Source: Thermostichus sp047462415 (GTDB taxonomy: Bacteria; Cyanobacteriota; Cyanobacteriia; Thermostichales; Thermostichaceae). Taken from it: a stretch of DNA of 64,000 nt. The notes beneath the pieces are model-generated. The model searched no databases and was not told the origin of the DNA. It saw only the letters and a program-made list of their open reading frames with translations. Positions 59,678 through 64,000 of the stretch are shown in pieces. Every line of letters starts with the position of its first letter. Within the stretch, counting starts at the first letter, position 1. The translations under genes were made by a program, and so were the position numbers. Location: positions 62,001 through 126,000 of the forward strand of contig NZ_JANSJE010000007.1 of assembly GCF_047462415.1 (NCBI RefSeq). The letters are read 5' to 3'.

Positions 59678-60631
59678 TCAGGGCATGCGCAGCTCCCCTT
59701 CCACCTCCAGGCGGGTGTAGGGGCCGACGGCGAGGAAGCGCTCCCCTAGCATTTCGGCAGCGGCAGGTTGGATCCAGCCCATGCGCTGCAGCAGATGCAA
59801 AGCCAAGGCATATTTGGCCCGCGCGGCCCCATCCTGTACCTTGATGGCCAGGCCCATCCCCTCTCCGACGCGCCCAATGCACTGGATCCCTTCGGCGCCG
59901 GACTTGCTGACCAGCTCTCCCTGGGTAGCCCGCATCAATTCTGTATCGAAACATCCCTGTCCGGCCACCATTTCCGGGTGGTGGGTCATGGCGCGGGCGA
60001 TGGCCTCCAAGTCGGGCCGCTCGCCGGCAGTCAGTTGGGCAAATAGAGAGGCCAAATGGTTCAGTTGCAGTTGGTAGGTAGGCACGCCGCAGTCATCGCG
60101 GGCAAACAAAAACTCTTCCGAAGGCATCTGCAATAGATCCGCCAACTTAGCCCGCACCAGGGCCTGAACGGGGTGTTGCCGCTGGGCGTAGTCCGGCAGG
60201 GTCCAGTTCTGGGCGCGGCTTGCTAGCAGCATGCCAGCATGCTTGCCGGAGCAGTTGTGGCACAGGGGGCTGGGCTTGCCGGGTGGGGTGGGGCAGACCA
60301 GCAGCTCGGGAGACAGGTCGGCGCGCCAGAGCATGCTGAACACCTGCCGCGCATGGGCCGTGGTGCCCTGATGGGATCCGCACATAATGGCGATATCCTT
60401 CTCGCTGAGGCGGTAGCGCTCGCGGATGCCGGTGGAGAGCATGGCCAGCGCTTGGAAAGGTTTGAGCGCAGAACGGGCAAAAACAGGGGTGGTGCTGTTG
60501 CCGGCCATGGCCAGGGAGCGCCCGCGGCTATCGGCCACGACCGCTTGGCAATGATGGATAGATTCGGTCAACCCTTCCCGCAAAACATGGATCAACAGTT
60601 CGGGGGTGGTGGAACGATTCTCAAATGACAT
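59678..60631 (-). CDS. Asparaginase family protein (Asparaginase_II, PF06089 type)
   Basis: A 317-residue protein carrying CGSHQGTTAHARQVFSMLWR, PLCHNCSGKHAGMLLASR, and HHPEMVAGQGCFDTELMRATQGELVSKSGAEGIQCIG, the Asparaginase_II family pattern also seen in Rhizobium-type enzymes. It probably hydrolyses asparagine, though several family members have no measured activity. The gene converges with the DUF3318 gene 5 bases away and is divergent from sirB across 142 bases. Confidence 0.88.
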   Translation of the reverse strand: MSFENRSTTPELLIHVLREGLTESIHHCQAVVADSRGRSLAMAGNSTTPVFARSALKPFQALAMLSTGIRERYRLSEKDIAIMCGSHQGTTAHARQVFSMLWRADLSPELLVCPTPPGKPSPLCHNCSGKHAGMLLASRAQNWTLPDYAQRQHPVQALVRAKLADLLQMPSEEFLFARDDCGVPTYQLQLNHLASLFAQLTAGERPDLEAIARAMTHHPEMVAGQGCFDTELMRATQGELVSKSGAEGIQCIGRVGEGMGLAIKVQDGAARAKYALALHLLQRMGWIQPAAAEMLGERFLAVGPYTRLEVEGELRMP

Positions 60632-60773
60632 GAAATCCTGGGAAAGGGCCGACGAGTCTGAAAAAAGGATGTGTACTTTATCAAATCATACGCGCAGATC
60701 CGGCGCGAGACGTTGCCGGAACCTTTCTAAGTAGCAAAATAGAACAGTTGCCTCTGGATCCCTGACTTCTGCC

Positions 60774-61538
60774 ATGTCCTTAGCTCCACTGGTGTTTTTG
60801 GTTTGTCACGGCAGCCGGGATCCGGAATACCAACAGGCGGCGGCGGATTTGCTGGCCCGGGTGCGGCAGCGGCTGTCTCCTCAGCCGGTGGAGCTGGCCC
60901 AGTTGGAAGGTCAGCCCCTGACCTTGGCAGAGCAGATTCACAGACAATTGGCCTCCTGTCTGGATAGAGTCGATGGGCCGGTGGTGCTGCTGTCGCTGTT
61001 TATGGGCGGGGGATCCCATGTGGAGGAGGATTTGCCGGCTGCGGTGGAGCAGGTTCAAGCTCGCTGGCCGCGCCTGCAGTTGCTGCTGACGCCCCCCATC
61101 GGCCAGCACCCAGCCCTGATCGATTTGGTGGCGGCTCGCGTGGTTGCGGCGCAGCGGTTGGGGGAACTGACCCACGGCTGGATCCTATTTGGCCATGGCA
61201 GCCGCCTGCCGGGATTTGCCGCCCAGCTCCAGGCCGGGATCCAAGCTCTGGAACAGCGCCTGCCCGGAATTCCCATCCACCTGGCTTTTGCCGCCCAGCC
61301 CCCGACACTGGAAGCGGCTGTAATCCATTGCCTGCGTCTGAGCCAGTATCGCCTGCGGGTGCTGCCGTTTTTTCTTTTTCCGGGCGGTCTGCTGCGCGCT
61401 TTACAAGAACAAGCTCAGCGGCTACAGCGAGAATGGCCCTTGCTGCAGATTACGGTGGAGCCGCCCCTCTGGCGGGATCCCCAGGTGGTACAGGCCATCC
61501 AGGAGACCCTGCAGACGGCCTGTCTGACCGGGAAGTAG
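60774..61538 (+). CDS. sirB: Sirohydrochlorin ferrochelatase (CbiX/SirB long form)
   Basis: A 254-residue protein with two CbiX-like halves: VFLVCHGSRDPEYQQAAADLL and LLSLFMGGGSHVEEDLPAAVEQVQ in the first, GWILFGHGSRLPGFAAQLQAG and RVLPFFLFPGGLLRAL in the second. The His residues in CHGSRD and FGHGSR are metal-site residues. It inserts Fe2+ (siroheme) or Co2+ (cobalamin) into sirohydrochlorin; the next gene, cobA, makes its precursor, so siroheme synthesis is the likely job. Spacing to cobA is 67 bases. Confidence 0.88.
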   Translation: MSLAPLVFLVCHGSRDPEYQQAAADLLARVRQRLSPQPVELAQLEGQPLTLAEQIHRQLASCLDRVDGPVVLLSLFMGGGSHVEEDLPAAVEQVQARWPRLQLLLTPPIGQHPALIDLVAARVVAAQRLGELTHGWILFGHGSRLPGFAAQLQAGIQALEQRLPGIPIHLAFAAQPPTLEAAVIHCLRLSQYRLRVLPFFLFPGGLLRALQEQAQRLQREWPLLQITVEPPLWRDPQVVQAIQETLQTACLTGK

Positions 61539-61605
61539 GGTTGGTTGGTCAAAACTGTCCTGTTCCAGCAGAATAGATATTTCCGACAAGCTATTGGGAT
61601 TTGAG

Positions 61606-62364
61606 ATGGGCAAAGTGTATCTGGTGGGGGCAGGGCCTGGGGATCCGGGACTGCTGACGGTCAAGGGCAAAGCGCTGCTCGCCCATGCGGACGTGGTCAT
61701 CTACGATGCCCTGGTGGGATCCCCCATTTTGGATCTGATCCCACCCACAGCAGAACGAATCTACGCCGGCAAACACTGCGGCGCCCATACCCTCCCGCAG
61801 GAGCAGATCACGGCCTTGCTGATCGAGAAAGCCCAGACGGCAGCCGTGGTGGTGCGCCTCAAGGGCGGGGATCCCTTCATCTTCGGGCGGGGGGGCGAGG
61901 AGATGCTGGCCCTGGTGCAGGCCGGGATCCCGGTGGAAGTGGTGCCGGGAATTACGGCGGGCATGGCCGCCAGCGCCTATGCTGGGATCCCACTCACCCA
62001 TCGCGACCTCAGCTCCTCGGTTGCCTTCGTAACCGGCCATGAGGCAGTAGGGAAATACCGCCCCCAGGTCAATTGGCGCGCCCTAGCCGAGGCCGTAGAA
62101 ACCTTGGTGATCTACATGGGTATGCACAACCTCGGCCACATCGCCGCCGAATTGTTGGCCGGCGGCAGAGCTCCCGACACCCCCGTTGCCCTGATCCGCT
62201 GGGGCACCACGCCGGAGCAAGAGATTCATCTGCTCCGTTTGGAGACTTTAGCCGGTCAGCCCTCGCCTGTAGCACCGCCCGCCATTGTCGTGGTGGGAGC
62301 GGTGGTCAATCTGGCCGGCCTGTTGCCCACTCTATGTCCGCTTGCCCCTTCAGAGCCTCAATGA
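61606..62364 (+). CDS. cobA: Uroporphyrinogen-III C-methyltransferase
   Basis: CobA adds methyls at C2 and C7 of uroporphyrinogen III to give precorrin-2. From the ATG at 61606 the 252-residue product shows YLVGAGPGDPGLLTVKGKALLAHADVVIYDALV, VVRLKGGDPFIFGRGGEEMLAL, VVPGITAGMAASAYAGIPLTHR and WGTTPEQE, all in order. There is no fused HemD or CysG part. Its stop TGA overlaps the start of the next gene (ATGA at 62361-62364), so translation is likely coupled with an ABC-2 permease. Confidence 0.95.
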   Translation: MGKVYLVGAGPGDPGLLTVKGKALLAHADVVIYDALVGSPILDLIPPTAERIYAGKHCGAHTLPQEQITALLIEKAQTAAVVVRLKGGDPFIFGRGGEEMLALVQAGIPVEVVPGITAGMAASAYAGIPLTHRDLSSSVAFVTGHEAVGKYRPQVNWRALAEAVETLVIYMGMHNLGHIAAELLAGGRAPDTPVALIRWGTTPEQEIHLLRLETLAGQPSPVAPPAIVVVGAVVNLAGLLPTLCPLAPSEPQ

Positions 62365-63149
62365 ACGCCTTTTTTCGCAAGCTGAGGGCGCTCTTTGCCG
62401 CCTACTACGCCTACATGCTGGAGTACCGGGCGGAGCTGATCCTGTGGGTGTTGGCCGGATCCCTGCCCTTGATCATGATGGGGCTCTGGAGCGAAGCCGC
62501 CCGTTCAGGAGATTTCTCGCTCTCTTCCCTGGAGTTCAGCCGCTATTTTCTGGCCGTGTTCCTGGTGCGCCAGTTCAGCATCACCTGGGTGATCTGGGAC
62601 TTTGAGCGGGAGGTCGTCGAAGGCAAGTTATCGCCGCGTCTGTTGCAGCCTCTGGATCCCGCTTGGCACCACGTCGCCAGCCACCTGATGGAGCGCCTGG
62701 CCCGCCTCCCCTTTACCGTGGCTTTGATTGCCCTCTTTTTTCTGCTCTACCCCCGTGCTTTTTGGATCCCGTCTTGGCAACAGGTGGCACTGGGATCCCT
62801 GGCCATTCTGTTGGCTTTTGCCCTGCGCTTTCTTATGCAGTACACCCTGGCGCTGCTGGCCTTTTGGGTGGAGCGGATATCGGCTCTGGAGCAGCTTCAT
62901 TTCTTGGTGTACCTGTTTTTGTCGGGGGTGATCGCCCCTCTGGAGGTGTTTCCACCGGCGGTGCGCCAGGTCTTGGCCTGGACGCCCTTTCCCTACTTGG
63001 TGCATTTTCCCGCCGGCCTCTGGGTGGGGATCCCACAAGATATCCCGCGCGGTTTTGCCATGGGCCTGGCCTGGCTGGGGCTGTTTTGGCTGGTCAACCG
63101 CTGGCTGTGGCGCAAGGGTTTGCAACGCTACTCCGGGATGGGAGCCTAA
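62361..63149 (+). CDS. ABC-2 type transporter permease (PF06182-like)
   Basis: From the ATG at 62361 a 262-residue membrane protein with about six helices (ELILWVLAGSLPLIMMGLWS, YFLAVFLVRQFSITWVIWDFE, RLPFTVALIALFFLLYP, WQQVALGSLAILLAFALRFLMQYTLALLAFWVERI, EQLHFLVYLFLSGVIAPLEVF, and a final MGLAWLGLFWLVNRWLW). The pattern and RNAFFRKL-type N-terminus fit the ABC-2 family of permeases that need an ATPase partner, which is not in the window. Substrate unknown. It overlaps cobA by 4 bases. Confidence 0.82.
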   Translation: MNAFFRKLRALFAAYYAYMLEYRAELILWVLAGSLPLIMMGLWSEAARSGDFSLSSLEFSRYFLAVFLVRQFSITWVIWDFEREVVEGKLSPRLLQPLDPAWHHVASHLMERLARLPFTVALIALFFLLYPRAFWIPSWQQVALGSLAILLAFALRFLMQYTLALLAFWVERISALEQLHFLVYLFLSGVIAPLEVFPPAVRQVLAWTPFPYLVHFPAGLWVGIPQDIPRGFAMGLAWLGLFWLVNRWLWRKGLQRYSGMGA

Positions 63150-63329
63150 ACAAACCTATTTCCCAGTCCGCCTGAGCCGGCAGCAAGACTGCTTCTGGAA
63201 CGACTATTATGGGGCAGGGGTTAGTTGATCGCCAGCATCCTATCTGGACTTAAACTTGCGGCAAGAGGTGAATAGCGCCCTCAGATCATCTCTTTAGTCA
63301 TTCCTCAACAGCCTCTCCCGCTAGTCATC

Positions 63330-64000
63330 ATGAAGCGCGTATTGGTCGTAGATGACGATCCCCTCTCTTTAAAGGTGCTGAGCCGCCACTTGACTCAGCA
63401 CGGCTATCGGGTTTGTACGGGCACTTCGGGTGTAGAAGGGCTGCGCCTGTTTGCCCAAGAGCAGCCGGATGTGGTGGTGTCGGATGTGGTGATGCCGGAA
63501 ATGGATGGCTTCGAGTTTTGCCGGCAACTGCGGCAACAGCGGGGCGGCGAACTCGTCCCCTTTATCTTTCTCTCCTCTCGCAGCGAGTTGGACGACCGCG
63601 TTCAGGGCTACGAGTGGGGAGCCGACGACTACATCATCAAGCCCTTCGAGCCGCTGGAGCTGGTGGCCAAGATCGAGGCGCAAATCGAACGATCCCGCCG
63701 CACCCAGTTGGAGATTCTGCGCCTGATCCAGCAGCAAACCCAGGCCAAAGCCGAAACTGCCCCCCGTCCCACCTTGGCAGATCTTCCCCTTACCCCTGCT
63801 GAGGAGCGGGTGTTCCGGGAAGTGATCCGCGGCCTCACCAACAAGCAAATCGGCGAGAAGCTGTTCATCAGCCCGCGCACTGTGCAAACTCACCTGACCA
63901 ACATCCTCAGCAAGCTTTCTCTGGAAAATCGCTCGCAACTGGTGCGCTTTGCCTATGAGCGAGGCTACAGCGCCCAAGAGGAGCCGGACTCTCTTTCAGG
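63330..64000 (+). CDS. Response regulator with LuxR-type HTH, Rre1/Ycf29-like, cut at window end
   Basis: The frame opens at ATG 63330 (MKRVLVVDDDPLSLKVLSRHLTQHGYRVCTG) and is still open at 64000, so the C-terminus is missing. Residues about 1-120 are a receiver domain with acidic DDDP, phospho-Asp in VVSDVVMPEMDG and Lys in IIKPFEP. Residues about 155-215 (LTPAEERVFREVIRGLTNKQIGEKLFISPRTVQTHLTNILSKLSLENRSQLVRFAYERG) are a LuxR/FixJ DNA-binding domain. The arrangement matches the cyanobacterial Rre1/plastid Ycf29 stress regulators as I recall them; the exact orthology needs a search. Confidence 0.85.
   Translation, partial: MKRVLVVDDDPLSLKVLSRHLTQHGYRVCTGTSGVEGLRLFAQEQPDVVVSDVVMPEMDGFEFCRQLRQQRGGELVPFIFLSSRSELDDRVQGYEWGADDYIIKPFEPLELVAKIEAQIERSRRTQLEILRLIQQQTQAKAETAPRPTLADLPLTPAEERVFREVIRGLTNKQIGEKLFISPRTVQTHLTNILSKLSLENRSQLVRFAYERGYSAQEEPDSLS

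Larger units (their letters stand above)
1..64000. repeat. Dispersed GGGATCCC palindromes (HIP-like motif)
   Basis: GGATCC, usually inside GGGATCCC, occurs repeatedly through the whole window in coding and noncoding DNA and on both strand orientations; I count six in the first 2 kb (for example GGGATCCC at 685-692), where chance gives roughly one or less. Because the motif is palindromic it reads the same on both strands. This resembles the HIP1 elements of other cyanobacteria, where GCGATCGC is the repeated word; here GCGATCGC is rare (near 35245 and 55650). Confidence 0.9.

Noticed and set aside
60632..60773. Cobalamin riboswitch ahead of sirB
   Set aside because: I looked for the conserved GCCACTG-type box and did not see it; only a small CCGGC/GCCGG hairpin is present.

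Overview
The window reads as a gene-dense, GC-rich cyanobacterial chromosome. Markers are a CpcT/CpeT phycobilin lyase, NdhS, PetP, cryptochrome DASH, an Rre1/Ycf29-like response regulator and many cyanobacteria-only families (DUF1830, DUF3110, DUF3318, DUF3769, DUF2949-like, DUF3352). The palindrome GGGATCCC (core GGATCC) recurs every few hundred bases in genes and spacers alike, in the manner of a cyanobacterial HIP element, while classical HIP1 (GCGATCGC) is rare. With the gene set this suggests a unicellular Synechococcus of the hot-spring JA/OS type; that assignment is inference from memory and was not searched.

Layout. 1-7.1 kb (minus): a coaE / coiled-coil / dnaX / PH-like membrane protein / PD-(D/E)XK nuclease cluster, then cimA with a small overlapping upstream gene. 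7.3-15.5 kb: larE, an OstA/DUF3769 envelope protein, DUF1830, a DUF3110 / two-TM / lipoprotein run, an ArsR repressor, a secreted phosphoesterase and a Fur-family regulator. 15.5-21.5 kb: a thioredoxin/DUF255 protein, GNAT, SRPBCC, DUF502, TIGR03792 and aroA. 21.5-28 kb: a spacer with an orphan terminator, then a leishmanolysin-like lipoprotein, small proteins, a DMT transporter, a GT-B protein and a methyltransferase. 28-33.6 kb: a secreted unknown divergent from an RND adaptor and pump. 33.7-44.6 kb: DUF2949-like, coiled-coil, membrane protein, ndhS, FHA, a Na+/H+ antiporter, pth, tRNA(CAT), cryptochrome DASH, an HU-like protein, petP, an RsbW-like kinase, DUF3352 and a frameshifted membrane gene. 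44.7-58 kb: tandem histidine phosphatase, a dihydroorotase-like protein, ileS, a structured RNA-like spacer, an NTF2-like protein, rhodanese, Xaa-Pro aminopeptidase, rlmN, cpcT, Sua5 and purE. 58-64 kb: two unknown conserved proteins, an asparaginase II family protein, sirB, cobA, an ABC-2 permease and a truncated response regulator.

Functionally the region is mostly core housekeeping: DNA replication, translation (ileS, pth, rlmN, Sua5, tRNA), amino acid and purine synthesis (cimA, aroA, purE), siroheme synthesis (sirB, cobA) and accessory photosynthesis factors (ndhS, petP, cpcT). Several gene pairs overlap by a few bases and are probably translationally coupled.

No insertion sequence, prophage or CRISPR array was seen. 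The least-explained parts are two intergenic regions with plus-strand terminators but no plus-strand gene ahead of them (about 21.66-21.73 kb and 50.4-50.7 kb), a perfect 14-bp dyad at 38.4 kb, a twice-frameshifted membrane gene, and a dihydroorotase-like protein that lacks the usual metal ligands.
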